Of a stretch of DNA of 64,000 nucleotides, positions 15,507-25,847 are shown piece after piece. The stretch covers positions 36,545 through 100,544 of the forward strand of contig CAVOKN010000028.1 of the NCBI GenBank assembly GCA_963696505.1, in the 5' to 3' direction. The DNA is from CAVOKN01 sp963696505 (GTDB lineage: Bacteria > Pseudomonadota > Gammaproteobacteria > Burkholderiales > Rhodocyclaceae). The stretch's first letter is position 1, and each line of letters opens with the position of its first letter. A program made the position numbers and the translations under genes. A model generated the notes under the pieces. It worked only from the letters and a program-made list of their open reading frames with translations, did not search any database and was not told where the DNA came from.

Positions 15507-17429
15507 TCAGGTTTGGGGCCGCTCTCCACCGGCTGCCGTGGGCAGGGCGAAGGAGAGCGGCTGGTAGCGGCGGCCGTCGCCGCGGAAGAAGCGCGAGAAA
15601 CCTTCGTAGTAGTTCAGACGCAACGCCTGGATGGCGACGATGGCGCCCTCCAGCACGAAAATGATGACGTTGCCGATGACAATGGTCGTCCAGTGGCCGA
15701 ACGTGCCCATGCCCTCGGCGATGGTCAGCACCGCCAGTGCCAGCGCGACGTGGTTGAGTGCGAAGGCGGATACCCGCAGGAAGGACAGGGTGTTGGCGAA
15801 GAAGCCCATCGCCGTCTCGAAGCTTTCGATGCTGGCGATCAGTATCTTCTCGCCGCGCTTGCCCTCAGCTTCGTGCCACTTGAAGCCGGCGACCACCGCC
15901 AGCCCCGCCGCGGCGACGACCAGGGCGGGGGTGCTGCCTTCGCCGCTGCGCATCCAGCCGTTGCCCCACCACGCGGCAGCAATGTAGAACACCACCCCGG
16001 CGATGCCGGAAGTGTCGTAGAAGGCGTGGTGCAGCTTGCCCTCGACCCAGTGGTTGTAGATCGAGATCGCCGAAGTGAGCAGGATGAAGCCGATGCCGAG
16101 CTGGATCGCGATCACCAGCATGCGGCCGGGATCCTGGAGCGGCGACATCCAAAGGGGATGCAGGATGGTCTCCAGGGTGAACACGCTGCCGTATAGGAAG
16201 CCGAAGAACGTGGACGAGAGCCCGATCGCGCCGACGAACACCCGGTAGGGCTTGAGCGCGCCCTTGAGGAAGAAGGCCGACAGCGCCAGCAGCCCGCCCT
16301 GGCCGACGTCGCCGAACATCATGCCGAACATCAGCACGTAGGCGACGGCGAAGAGCAAGGTCGGATCGATCTCGCCGTAGCGCGGCGTGCCGTACAGGCG
16401 CACCAGGGAGCTGAAGGGCTTGAGCCAGCTCGGGTAACGCGTGTATGACGGAACCCGCGCCAGTTCGGCGGGCGTCGGACCGCGCAGCTCGAGCAGGTGG
16501 CGACCGCCCAGTTTGCGGATCAGTACCCGCGTCAGGCGGTCGGCATCGCCCTTCGGAATCCAGCCTGAGATGAGGGCGAGGTCGCCGCGGGCCTGGAGCG
16601 CTTCGCTCGAAACCGTGGCGAAAGGTCCGGAGTGGGTGAGCGCGCGCCGCGCGTGAAGGATGCGGTGCCGATAGGACATGCGTTTGTCGTCGATCAGGCG
16701 GCACTGCGCGGCCACTGCCTCGCCGGCCTTGGCGGCCGCATCGGTCAGATCCTTGCGCGCCTTTTCCGGATGCGTCATCAGTTCGGCGGGAACCTCGATG
16801 TCGCGCCAGCCGGCGGCGCGCAGCAGCGAGGCGAGTTCCTCCTCCTTGCCGGTGGGGCCGGCGATCACCGCATGCACCTGGTCTTTAGCGGTCGCGAAGA
16901 CGCTGATGACGAAGCCGGTCAGGGCCAGCGCTTCGGTCAGGCGCGGCAGGCTGGAGGGCGGAACGGTGCCGATCTTCAGGTCGAGGAAGCGCTTCTGGCG
17001 CGACAGGATGGTGAGATCCAGATCGAGCGCGGCGAGCTGGTCCAGCGTCTGGAGCAGACCGGCGATGCGGCGGGCGTTCTCCTCCTCGCGCCGCAAGGCG
17101 TCCTGCTCGTGGAAGCAGACCTGCCACATCTCGCCGAGGAACTCATTGACCTGGGTGAGCTCTTCCAGGCTTACCGGCTTCACGCTGGCCTCCAGATCCT
17201 CCTCGGGCAGGTCGCCGCAGTGCTCGGCGATCTTCGCGAAGCGGGTGCGCGCGGAAAGATAGGCCTCGCGGTAGCGGTCGCCGGGCGTTTCAGGCAGATC
17301 CTTGACGTGCACCGTGCTGCGGTCCGGATTGAAGCTGGAAAGTCCGGCCAGCGTCTGGGATGCGAGGCACAGGTCGTCGCGCATGACCCACAAGTGAACC
17401 CGTTGCATCGGTAGCGGCTTGAACATCAT
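15507..17429 (-). CDS. ntpI: V/A-type ATPase subunit I (membrane stator, a-subunit equivalent)
   Basis: A 640-residue subunit with a cytoplasmic N-terminal half (MMFKPLPMQRVHLWV, coiled coil around EENARRIAGLLQTLDQLAALDLDL) and a C-terminal membrane half of seven to eight helices. The membrane half includes YVLMFGMMFGDVGQGGLLAL and SFLRVSAFALNHVALALAV, which hold the conserved positions lining the ion half-channels. GGGAG precedes the paired ATGs at 17429 and 17426. An in-frame extension up to 17648 runs through a palindromic repeat and is rejected. It is separated from subunit C by 148 bases containing that repeat. Confidence 0.92.
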   Translation of the reverse strand: MMFKPLPMQRVHLWVMRDDLCLASQTLAGLSSFNPDRSTVHVKDLPETPGDRYREAYLSARTRFAKIAEHCGDLPEEDLEASVKPVSLEELTQVNEFLGEMWQVCFHEQDALRREEENARRIAGLLQTLDQLAALDLDLTILSRQKRFLDLKIGTVPPSSLPRLTEALALTGFVISVFATAKDQVHAVIAGPTGKEEELASLLRAAGWRDIEVPAELMTHPEKARKDLTDAAAKAGEAVAAQCRLIDDKRMSYRHRILHARRALTHSGPFATVSSEALQARGDLALISGWIPKGDADRLTRVLIRKLGGRHLLELRGPTPAELARVPSYTRYPSWLKPFSSLVRLYGTPRYGEIDPTLLFAVAYVLMFGMMFGDVGQGGLLALSAFFLKGALKPYRVFVGAIGLSSTFFGFLYGSVFTLETILHPLWMSPLQDPGRMLVIAIQLGIGFILLTSAISIYNHWVEGKLHHAFYDTSGIAGVVFYIAAAWWGNGWMRSGEGSTPALVVAAAGLAVVAGFKWHEAEGKRGEKILIASIESFETAMGFFANTLSFLRVSAFALNHVALALAVLTIAEGMGTFGHWTTIVIGNVIIFVLEGAIVAIQALRLNYYEGFSRFFRGDGRRYQPLSFALPTAAGGERPQT

Positions 17430-17501
17430 GCACTCCCGACCCGGTGGTGCAGTGGGACACGCTCGGCCAGGCCAAACGGCTGGACGACCTGCAATGTACG
17501 A

Positions 17502-17522
17502 ACAAGGGGAGATTCCCCTTGT
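17502..17522. repeat. Perfect palindrome ACAAGGGGA-GAT-TCCCCTTGT (copy 1)
   Basis: A 9-bp perfect stem with a 3-base loop in the 148-base gap between ATPase subunits C and I. An almost identical copy at 39521-39541 shares extra flanking bases (ATGTACGA on the left, GTA and CCCCC on the right), so it is a dispersed repeat rather than a simple terminator. No T-run follows. Confidence 0.75.
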
Positions 17523-17577
17523 AAATCTCCCCCGCCTGTCATTCGGGAATGCCCTGTGTGGAATGTCATCGCCAGGC

Positions 17578-18639
17578 TCACAATTGGCCGCCGAGTGTTG
17601 CGGGCGCGGAGGCGCGCAGACCCAGGCCCGCCTGTATGACGTCGGCACTGACCTGGATGCTGCGCCCCTTCAGCACGACGTGGGCGTGTCGCAGGTCCTG
17701 CTCGCGCAGCAGCATGTAGGCGAAGGCGCGTGCCAGCGGCGAAGCGGAGCGGCGCACCGCCTTGCGCGCGACTTCCGCGGTCCGGGATTCGAGGATGCGG
17801 CTCACGTCGTTGGGGCTCGCCGCGTGCTCGATCCAGCCCTTGAAGGGCTCGGGAATCGCCGGCTGCACCTCTTCGAAGCGGTTGAGCTGGGCCAACGCCT
17901 GGAGCAGCGTCGATGACAGGCGGTAGTGCGTCGGGATCAGCAGGTACCACACCTGGGACGGGGCGAGCTGGTAGGCGAAGCGGTAGCGCAGCAGCCACAC
18001 CAGGTTCAGGCTGTCGATCACCGCCGCCATCAGGGCCTTCAGGTCCGAGCCGGTTTCGTTCTCGATGGTCGATGCGCGCCGCACCAAGCCCGAGTAGTAG
18101 CGCTGATCGAAGGTGGTGTCGAGGGCGAAAAGCTCGTGCTGCTGCTCGAACACGCGCCGCGCCTGACGGCCGATGTCGGCGTACTTGGAGCGTTCGAGCC
18201 GCGTGAGCAGCTCCGCGACATCCTCGGTGCGCAGCAGCTCGTCGGCGGAAAGCGTGGCGAAGGGGCCCATCTCCACCAGTTTGTCGCGGATTGCTTCGGG
18301 CGTCTCGTTGGCCATCTTGCCGCGGATGATGGCCTTGAGGTTGGCGAGTTCGAAGCGGTGCGTCCAATAGGTGATGAAGTCGCGCTCGCGCCCCGACAGG
18401 CCGCGCGAGAGGATGACAACGTCGTCGAGCAGGACGCCGATCAGCCGCTGTTCGAGAGGGTGGCGCGCGGCATCGCCGTCCCCGGCAATCAGCGGCAAGA
18501 GGCCGTGTTCGAGGAAGAAGGGCTGGTCCTGCTCGGCACTGCGCGTCGCCAGGTCGGCAAGGTCCGACTCGTCCATCAAACGGGTGGCCATGAGTGCGAC
18601 GCGCGTCGCGAGGTACGCGCTGCTGCCGGTAGCGGCCAA
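17578..18639 (-). CDS. ntpC: V/A-type ATPase subunit C (V0 d/AC39-like)
   Basis: A 353-residue funnel-shaped subunit that couples the rotor ring to the central stalk. Helical protein with GSSAYLATRVALMATRL at the start and the family-typical ERDFITYWTHRFELANLKAIIRGK and NLVWLLRYRFAYQLAPSQVWYLLIP further on. The most likely start is TTG at 18639, three bases after the stop of the preceding gene, because the N-terminal AATGSSAYLATR begins right there. No ATG fits. Confidence 0.88.
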   Translation of the reverse strand: MAATGSSAYLATRVALMATRLMDESDLADLATRSAEQDQPFFLEHGLLPLIAGDGDAARHPLEQRLIGVLLDDVVILSRGLSGRERDFITYWTHRFELANLKAIIRGKMANETPEAIRDKLVEMGPFATLSADELLRTEDVAELLTRLERSKYADIGRQARRVFEQQHELFALDTTFDQRYYSGLVRRASTIENETGSDLKALMAAVIDSLNLVWLLRYRFAYQLAPSQVWYLLIPTHYRLSSTLLQALAQLNRFEEVQPAIPEPFKGWIEHAASPNDVSRILESRTAEVARKAVRRSASPLARAFAYMLLREQDLRHAHVVLKGRSIQVSADVIQAGLGLRASAPATLGGQL

Positions 18640-18641
18640 TA

Positions 18642-18962
18642 TCAGGCCTCGGCCGAGCCGCGCAGTACGGCGAAGGCAGCGTCCAGCGCCTCGCGCTCGT
18701 GGCTTTCCGCCAGCGCGCGCAAGTGGCGGCTGCGCTCCTCGTGCTTCTTCTTCAGTTCGGCGATCGCCTGCTGGGCGCGGTCCTCGCCCTGGGACAGGTA
18801 GGGTGCGCGCAGGCCCTCGACGCGCATCTGGAACCGTTCTTCCGCCAGACGTGCCTCTTCCAGGGCCTGGGCGATGAGCGCCTCGCGCTGCCGGCTGGCC
18901 TCTTCCACCTGGGCCTCGGCACGCATCTCGGCGTCGAGCAGTCGCTTGAGTATGTCTTCCAT
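18642..18962 (-). CDS. V/A-type ATPase peripheral-stalk subunit (G/H-like)
   Basis: A 106-residue, almost entirely helical and charged protein (EVEEASRQREALIAQALEEAR region; AELKKKHEERSRHLRALAE). It has the size and coiled-coil character of the V-type G / archaeal H / NtpF subunit that dimerises with subunit E. First gene of the operon, preceded by GAAGAG and divergent from the DUF3025 gene by about 175 bases, so the operon promoter should lie in 18963-19138. Confidence 0.8.
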   Translation of the reverse strand: MEDILKRLLDAEMRAEAQVEEASRQREALIAQALEEARLAEERFQMRVEGLRAPYLSQGEDRAQQAIAELKKKHEERSRHLRALAESHEREALDAAFAVLRGSAEA

Positions 18963-19138
18963 AGCTCTTCTCGTGTGATTCTTGCGCTATGTGCGGGCCG
19001 GCCGTCGGGGCCGCCGCGCGGCGTCTTTCGCTGAACGATCCCGGCGGACAAACGCCGTTGGGGCGGATCGTCTGGAGTGCGGTGAGATCCTGCGCCACAA
19101 TCCAGGGCCGAACTCTAGCCCCTGCATCCAACGCCCGT

Positions 19139-19981
19139 TTGACCTTGGTTAACCTATCAGCAATTGCTTATGAACCCTTGTTCGAGCCGCTTCGCGCCCC
19201 GCTCGAATGCTGCGGTGCAACAGCCGCCATCAATGCCGAGGTCCTGAACGTGCTGCTTTCGGAGTTCGGCATCCGGGCCGTCTCGGCAGGCGGGCGCCCG
19301 ATACGTTTCACTGCGCAACCCCCTGGCGCGGGCGGGTATGAGCAGGCGGCGTTCGACACCGGCGCGGTCCATACCCGTGCCGACAATTGGCACGATTTCT
19401 TCAATGGCCTGGTCTGGCTGCGCTTCCCGCTTACGAAAGCGGCGCTCAACGCGCGTCATCTGCTGGGCATCGCGCGCCAGCGCGAAGGCGGTTCCGGTGC
19501 GCGCGGAGCCCTGCGCGACGCGGCCACGCAATTCGACGAGGATGGCATTGTCGTGCTCTGCGCCGACCCGCAGCTGACGCAATTGCTGCGCCGCCACGAA
19601 TGGAAGTCAGTGTTCTGGGAGCGGCGCGCCGACCTGCAGCGGGTCGCGCGCTTCGTCGTATTCGGCCACGCCCTCTACGACAAGCTGCGCCAGCCCTTCC
19701 GCGGGCTGTGCGGCAAGGCGGTGTTCCTCGATGCCGACGCGGCGCTGCTGGAGCAGCCGGTGAACGCACAACTCACCGAGATCGACGCCCGCCTCGCCGA
19801 GCGCTGGCGCGACGAAGCCTGGTATTCCCGCCCGGCGGATCTCTCGACCCTGCCGGTGCTGGGCATCCCCGGCGTGACCCCGGACAACGCCGACCCCGCC
19901 TACTACGACGACCGCTGGCAGTTCCGCCCGCTGCGCCCGGGCGCGGCATCCGGACTTGAGCCAATCATGACCGACTCGTGA
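19139..19981 (+). CDS. DUF3025 family protein
   Basis: Roughly 280 residues matching the DUF3025 family in pattern: AGGRPIRFT, NWHDFFNGLVWLRFPLTKAALN, FDEDGIVVLCAD, and LRQPFRGLCGKAVFL near the C-terminus, ending with a proline-rich RPLRPG. Function unknown; the family is common in betaproteobacteria. No ATG fits the conserved start. TTG at 19139 (or 19145) is used, while the ATG at 18989 would add about 50 non-conserved residues across the divergent promoter region. Confidence 0.75.
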   Translation: MTLVNLSAIAYEPLFEPLRAPLECCGATAAINAEVLNVLLSEFGIRAVSAGGRPIRFTAQPPGAGGYEQAAFDTGAVHTRADNWHDFFNGLVWLRFPLTKAALNARHLLGIARQREGGSGARGALRDAATQFDEDGIVVLCADPQLTQLLRRHEWKSVFWERRADLQRVARFVVFGHALYDKLRQPFRGLCGKAVFLDADAALLEQPVNAQLTEIDARLAERWRDEAWYSRPADLSTLPVLGIPGVTPDNADPAYYDDRWQFRPLRPGAASGLEPIMTDS

Positions 19982-20040
19982 AACTTCCGTGACCAGCGCC
20001 GCCCACACTGCCTCCCAATGAAGCAGCGATGGAGACGGCG

Positions 20041-20373
20041 ATGAACGCGAACCTGAGTCCCGACGCACTGCGCACCGAAAACCGGCACTACCACGGCTCC
20101 GGCGCCCGCAGCCAGGAAAACCACGGCGAGGGCTTCCGCCCGGCGTTCCGCGACAGCGAAACCGGCCTCCTCTATGACTCCTGCTTCGGTGATGGCAGCC
20201 CCGCGCCCTGCCATCTGCTCGACGGCCTGCCCGACGACGTGGTGCTCGCCCGCGACGACTTCGGCCGCGTGCGCGGGGTCAAGCCCTCCGTCGTTTCCGG
20301 CTTCGTGCGCGAGCGGCAGTTCTACACCCGCGACGAAGCCGCGGCCTGGATGCGCGAACACATGCTGCATTGA
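20041..20373 (+). CDS. Hypothetical protein
   Basis: 110 residues, soluble and acidic, with no recognised domain. The start at ATG 20041 is supported by GGAGAC six bases upstream. Notable features are an N-terminal segment rich in His, Ser and Gly (NRHYHGSGARSQ) and a C-terminal part with YTRDEAAAWMREH. It lies just upstream of a two-component system but is separated by about 100 bases, so a link is unproven. Confidence 0.6.
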   Translation: MNANLSPDALRTENRHYHGSGARSQENHGEGFRPAFRDSETGLLYDSCFGDGSPAPCHLLDGLPDDVVLARDDFGRVRGVKPSVVSGFVRERQFYTRDEAAAWMREHMLH

Positions 20374-20471
20374 TTGCGCGCGGCGGGTCGGGCCGGCGCG
20401 AAGAAGCGCGGCAGCCTATGATTACGCTGGTCGGGCGAGACGCCGCCGGCCGCGAACACGAGGAAGAAACG

Positions 20472-21160
<689 letters not shown>

Positions 21161-21164
<4 letters not shown>

Positions 21165-22222
21165 TCGTGTGGCGTTCGCTCTACGGCAGGCTTGCACTCA
21201 TGATGATGCTGGTATTCAGCATCATCGCCGGGCTCATCCTGTTCGGCTCCGAGGAGATGCTCAATCCCGAGCGCGCCATCATGCTCGGCACCGACCTCGC
21301 CATCGGGGCGCTGGCCTTTTCCGTGCTTGCATCGTTCATCGTGTTCAACGTGCTCACGCGTCGCCTGCGCGAACTGGCCAAGGGGATGGAAGGCTTCCGC
21401 GCCACCGGATTCACCAAGCCCCTGCGCATCGGGGCGGTTCCGGCCCGCAACGGGGACGAGATCGACCGCCTCGCCGTGGCCTTCAGCGAACTGTCGGAGC
21501 GCGTCGCCTTCCAGTTGCGCCAGCTCGAGACCAACGAACAGCAGCGGCGCGAACTGCTCGCCAACGTCTCCCACGATCTGCGCACGCCGCTCGCCTCGAT
21601 GCAGGGCTATCTCGAACTGCTGCTGATCCGCCACGGCACCCTCGCGCCGGAGGAAGAGCGCAGCTACCTGGAAGTGGCGACCAAGCACTGCGAGCGCTTG
21701 ACCAAGCTGGTGCGCGACCTGTTCGAACTCACCAAGCTCGAATCCAACGAGATCAGGCTGGAGTGCGAGGCCTTCCCCATCGCCGAGCTGGCGCAGGACG
21801 TGGCGCAGAAGTACCAGCTTGGCGCCGAGCAGCGCGGCATCGCGCTGGACGCCCGCGTCGTCGAACCGGTGCCGGCGGTGCACGCCGACATCGGCAGGAT
21901 AGAGCGCGTGCTGGAAAACCTGATCGAGAATGCCCTGCGCCACACCCCGGGTGGCGGCAGCATCCGCATCCTCGTTGCGGCCGCAGACGGCCGTGTGCGC
22001 GTTGCCGTCAGCGACACCGGCCAGGGCATTGCGCCCGAACACCTCGAATCGGTCTTCGACCGCTATTACCGCGTCAGCCGTGGCGAGGAAAGCGATGGCG
22101 GCCATGCCGGTCTGGGGCTCGCCATCAGCAAGCGCATCGTGGACCTCCATGGCGGCAGCATGCGCGTGGAAAGCCGCCTGGGTGCAGGGAGCACGTTCTC
22201 GTTCGATCTGCCGGCGGCGTGA
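21161..22222 (+). CDS. Sensor histidine kinase
   Basis: 353 residues. Two membrane helices (about 10-28 and 44-64) with only ~15 residues between them, then a HAMP-like linker, the HisKA dimerisation domain with H138 (NVSHDLRTPL), and the HATPase domain with N-box ENLIENALRHTP, G1 DTGQGI and G2 GLGLAISKRI. The tiny periplasmic loop implies that it senses membrane state or an intramembrane signal rather than a soluble ligand. Partner of the preceding regulator. Confidence 0.93.
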
Positions 22223-22398
22223 GGGCGGCCACTGCGGGCCGTCTGCCGATCCCGTTCGCTGCGGGCGATGGTTCACGGCTGGGTTCCCGTGTCCTGGGGA
22301 CTGACTTTCGCAGGCGGCGCACCGATCGAATCAGGCCCGGCGGCCTGGCAATAATGGACGCCGCTGGGTCATCGACCCAGGGTGATCGCACTCGAATA

Positions 22399-22850
22399 TC
22401 ATAGTGGCGAGAGCCCCAGCAACGCCATGCGCGCATCGTCGTTCCAGTCGATGCGCTTGCGCCGCAGGCGCAGGCTCTTCTTCTTGCCGGGCGGTGGATC
22501 CTGTCGCAGCAGGTTCAACGCCATCTTTGTGAGCAGCGAGAAGTTCTGCGGCGCGTTGTCCTCGCTCAGGTGCCGGGTATCTTCGCCGAAGATCACATCC
22601 AGGCTCCAGTGAAGCCGGTTCTCGATGGCCCAATGATCGCGCACCGCCGCAGCGAAGTCTGCCGTGCTCAGGGTGCGTGGGCTGATGTAGTAGCGCGTTT
22701 CCACCGGCGAGGGCTTGTTGTCGGCAACACGCACCGAGTCCACCCGCCCGAGCATGGCGCAATCGACCCAGACGGCGGTATCCACCTCTCAGGTGTTGGC
22801 CAGCGTGCGATAGATCTGGATCACTTGGCGTCCATGGCCGGTCTGCACCG
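22399..22850 (-). pseudogene. ISAs1-family transposase remnant
   Basis: The C-terminal part is recognisable (AAVRDHWAIENRLHWSLDVIFGEDTRH, then NAPQNFSLLTKMALNLLR). Upstream in the same frame the homology continues (EVHIAVQTGHGRQVIQIYRTLANT) but is broken by two TGA codons, one after GQ and one after ANT. The N-terminal half is absent and no terminal repeats are visible, so this is an old, dead insertion between the kinase and hydrolase genes. Confidence 0.8.
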
Positions 22851-23020
22851 CGATATGGACCTCTTCTCACTGGCCGACGAAGGCACCTGTGCGCCGCAAC
22901 CAACCGCTCAGCGGCGGCAACCGACGCGAGCCCGGCAGCCACGGCAGGCGGCGACGACGGCATCCAGCAGGCACGCGCCAAGGCACGCCGCCGCAAGGGT
23001 CTGGCCTGTCACACGCGGAC

Positions 23021-23806
23021 TCAATCGGTCAGCGGCTGATACTGCTTCAGCATCTCGAGGGTACGGCGCCACGCGTCGCGATCGTCGTCACGACGATAAG
23101 CGCGCATGGGTTCGCCGCGCGCACCGGATTCCAGGTTGAATCCGTGGTTGGCTTCCGGGTAGACGACGAGTTCGAACTTCACGCCGGCGTCCTTGGCGGC
23201 CGCTTCCATCGCCTGTGCGGTTTCGACCAGGCAGCAGTTCTGGTAGCGGTCGAGCTGCGCTGCCATCACCAGCACCGGAACCCGGAAGCGCTTGGCGAAG
23301 AAGCTGACCTTGTTGACCCAGGTGCGCGTGTAGGGGTAATACGCGACCACCATCGAGACGAGGTCCTGCATCGGTGCCGCGTTGTAGAGCGCCCCGCCGC
23401 CGCCCAGCGAAAAACCAATCACCGCCGCTTTGCCCGGGACAGCGGCCGGCGAGCGTTGCGCCCGCTCGATCGCGGTCTTCAGGGCGGCGAGGCCGGTCAG
23501 CGCGGGATTCAGGATGTCCTTGCCGTCGAGTAGGACTGCGTAGTAGCCGAGCTTCGCCAGCTCGGCGGCATAGGTCTGATACGAGTTCGGACCAGTCTGC
23601 CCCGAGATGACGATGACGATTGGACCTTTCCCGCTCGCCGGGGCGTACGCAGTCTGGGCGGGGCCGTCCGGTCCGGCTTCGGTTGACATCCCCTCCGCGT
23701 GGGCTATCGCCGCCACGATTCCAAACAAAACGCCGAACAAGGCGTACTGCGCGGTGCGAACCAACCAAGATCCTCGAACTGATGCAAGCACCGACATCGT
23801 CGTCAT
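23021..23806 (-). CDS. Secreted dienelactone-hydrolase-like alpha/beta hydrolase
   Basis: A 261-residue protein with an N-terminal signal peptide (cleavage likely after AIAHA, about residue 37). The alpha/beta-hydrolase triad is visible: nucleophile serine in VIGFSLGGGG, aspartate in AAQLDRYQ and histidine in EANHGF. The Asp and His contexts resemble the dienelactone hydrolase branch, but that family normally uses Cys and is cytoplasmic, so a role in chloroaromatic breakdown should not be assumed. Flanked on both sides by transposon sequence and without operon partners. Confidence 0.8.
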   Translation of the reverse strand: MTTMSVLASVRGSWLVRTAQYALFGVLFGIVAAIAHAEGMSTEAGPDGPAQTAYAPASGKGPIVIVISGQTGPNSYQTYAAELAKLGYYAVLLDGKDILNPALTGLAALKTAIERAQRSPAAVPGKAAVIGFSLGGGGALYNAAPMQDLVSMVVAYYPYTRTWVNKVSFFAKRFRVPVLVMAAQLDRYQNCCLVETAQAMEAAAKDAGVKFELVVYPEANHGFNLESGARGEPMRAYRRDDDRDAWRRTLEMLKQYQPLTD

Positions 23807-24020
23807 GCCTCCTTCTCAGTCGCACGATCGGGCGCGGGGTGTTTCCTACGCGAAACCGATCCTATCGTAGCGCGGATACGAGTGCTTCGCCGACCGGTCG
23901 CGCAGCGCGTCGCCAGATGCTCGCTGCGGAAGTGCGCCTGTCGGCCGCTGATCGCCGCGGCGGATCTCGGCTGGGCGCGATGGTTGTCTCCCTTGCAGGC
24001 ACAATCTGAGAAGTCTGAGG

Positions 24021-25525
24021 TCAATGTCGCTGTTTTAAGCGCGCGCGTGGGACTGGAGCAAGCGGGCGCGAGCGAGGTTTCTCTCGATCATCAGCCGCGG
24101 GTAGGGTTTAGGTCGGCGCTTGACCGCGCGAGGCTCAACACGCCCTGGGCGCACCAGAAGCCTGGCGCCGGCGATCGCGGCCAGCACATAGCCCCACAAC
24201 TCTCGGCCGCGCCGACCCGCAGGGTGACGCAGCTCCTGCTGGAAAGCGCGAAGCGTACTCAGCGTCGCCTTGAAGCTCAGCCGGCGCGGTAGCACCCCCG
24301 CGGCTTTGGCCGCCTGGGCCATGACCGCGCACACCAAGTTGTAGCCCAACAGATACGCTGAGATCTCCCGATGCACCATGTGCGGCGTCTTACAGCGCAG
24401 CTCGCCCATTCCGAGCAGTTCCTTGATCGAACGTAGGTCGAGCTCGACATCCCACCGGCTGCGGTAGAGCTCATCGAGTTCGCGTTTGCTCGCCGCCTTG
24501 GCCTCAAGCAACGTGGTCACCAGGATCCAGCCGCCCACGCGTACCTCGCGTACCGCCAGCTCCTGGGGCATCGCCTCATAGGCCTGCTCGTCGAGCCACT
24601 CCGGGCGCAGCGGACGCTTCCAGTACACCACATGGTCGCGTACCCCAAGACGCTGTCCGCGCCGAAAGTCCGTTACCCGACAAGCATTCTGCTGCGTGAC
24701 GATATCCACGCCCAGCTGGCGCAGTAGCGCCAGCGTGAAAAACGTGCAGTGGTAGCAGTCCACCACCAGCAGGTCGCCAGCTGCCAAGCCGGGGGCGATC
24801 TGCCGGAACAAGGATTGCTCACCCGTACCCTTGCCCTTGTGGGGAGCCAGCGCGAAGCCCAGCACTGCTGCGCTACCTGAGGAAATTAACGCCACCACCC
24901 GTGCCAGAGGGAAACCCAGTCCAGCGCGCTGTCCCCCGTGTTGCGGATATAGCGCCTGATTCTCTGGGGTATCCGCCATCGATACCGTCGTGCCGTCGAG
25001 CAGCTTCACCGGCCGTCCGCGCCAAGTCCACACCGCCGGCATCGCCTGCTCCAAGCGCCGCCCCGATAAGCCAACCAACTCTACCATCCACTCCAGCGAC
25101 AGCCGCGCCCGCGCCCGACAATACGCCCCGGTGTTCAGGCTGCACGGTTGCTCACCCACACCTACCCGCTCGCTCAAGCCTCGCGCCACCGCGTCCAGGC
25201 ACGCCCCGTCGCCGTCCAGAACCTGCTCAATGAACAGTATCAGCGTGCGCACCGGCGGATACACCCGCTCCCGCCAGTTTCCCAAGTGACGGCGCATGCT
25301 CTCCAGAACCGTTTGCGCGCCCACCACGTCGCTCAGGGCTTCGTCACCCCACTGCCCGAACTGCGCGCACAGCCCCTTCACCTGCTTGACCAACAACGCC
25401 TTCCTAGTAGTAGGATGTCGCATAGGCTGGCCCTCCCGTGGATTGATGAAGCGTCGCAACTCCATCATAACCCATTGGTGGAACAGCCTTTCCTCATTCA
25501 GAAGTCGCTAAAACAGCGACATTGA
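24021..25525 (-). mobile_element. IS4-family insertion sequence
   Basis: A 1505-bp element bounded by inverted repeats: TCAATGTCGCTGTTTTA at the left end (24021) and its complement at the right end (25509-25525). A direct repeat AGTCTGAGG flanks both ends (24012-24020 and 25526-25534), a 9-bp (possibly 10-bp) target duplication. Complete transposase inside. Intact ends, duplication and ORF suggest recent insertion. Confidence 0.9.
24035..25468 (-). CDS. IS4-family transposase
   Basis: A 477-residue DDE transposase. The first acidic motif is LLDGTTVSMADTPEN, the second VVDCYHCTFFTLALL, and the third the Y-x2-R-x3-E-x6-K signature YRSRWDVELDLRSIKELLGM that defines the family. The start at 25468 is 57 bases from the right inverted repeat; an internal ATG at 25423 is an alternative. 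No frameshift, so probably functional. Confidence 0.93.
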   Translation of the reverse strand: MMELRRFINPREGQPMRHPTTRKALLVKQVKGLCAQFGQWGDEALSDVVGAQTVLESMRRHLGNWRERVYPPVRTLILFIEQVLDGDGACLDAVARGLSERVGVGEQPCSLNTGAYCRARARLSLEWMVELVGLSGRRLEQAMPAVWTWRGRPVKLLDGTTVSMADTPENQALYPQHGGQRAGLGFPLARVVALISSGSAAVLGFALAPHKGKGTGEQSLFRQIAPGLAAGDLLVVDCYHCTFFTLALLRQLGVDIVTQQNACRVTDFRRGQRLGVRDHVVYWKRPLRPEWLDEQAYEAMPQELAVREVRVGGWILVTTLLEAKAASKRELDELYRSRWDVELDLRSIKELLGMGELRCKTPHMVHREISAYLLGYNLVCAVMAQAAKAAGVLPRRLSFKATLSTLRAFQQELRHPAGRRGRELWGYVLAAIAGARLLVRPGRVEPRAVKRRPKPYPRLMIERNLARARLLQSHARA

Positions 25526-25534
25526 AGTCTGAGG

Positions 25535-25847
25535 TGTCTCGCTGCCGCAACTGGCACAGCGGCTCCAGTCGATTTCTATGACCGGATCGGCGCACCCTAC
25601 ACGACGGGTCGGGGGCCGCCGTACGAGCCGCGAAAAGCGGCCGCTCATATGCGGCAGGCGGGTCAATGCCCGATCATGCATCCGAAGCGGACGGAACTGA
25701 ACAAGAGGTGGGTGTCGGCCGTCGGCCTTATGCGGAGCTACACATAAGGCCGACCTGCGGCCCCCCACCTCTCCACAGCTCCACCCGCGCCGCGAAACCT
25801 CGTGGGGCCTCTCTCTCGGTCGTGGCGCGGCTGGCCCACTGGGGGCG
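25535..25847. other. Gap of about 310 bases, no gene seen
   Basis: Between the IS4 target duplication and the MoaD-like gene. It contains a REP-type GCACCCTAC near 25592 and the imperfect palindrome GCCTTATGCGGAGCTACACATAAGGC near 25725-25750 (GCCTTATG/CATAAGGC stem), but no coding pattern. Confidence 0.45.
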
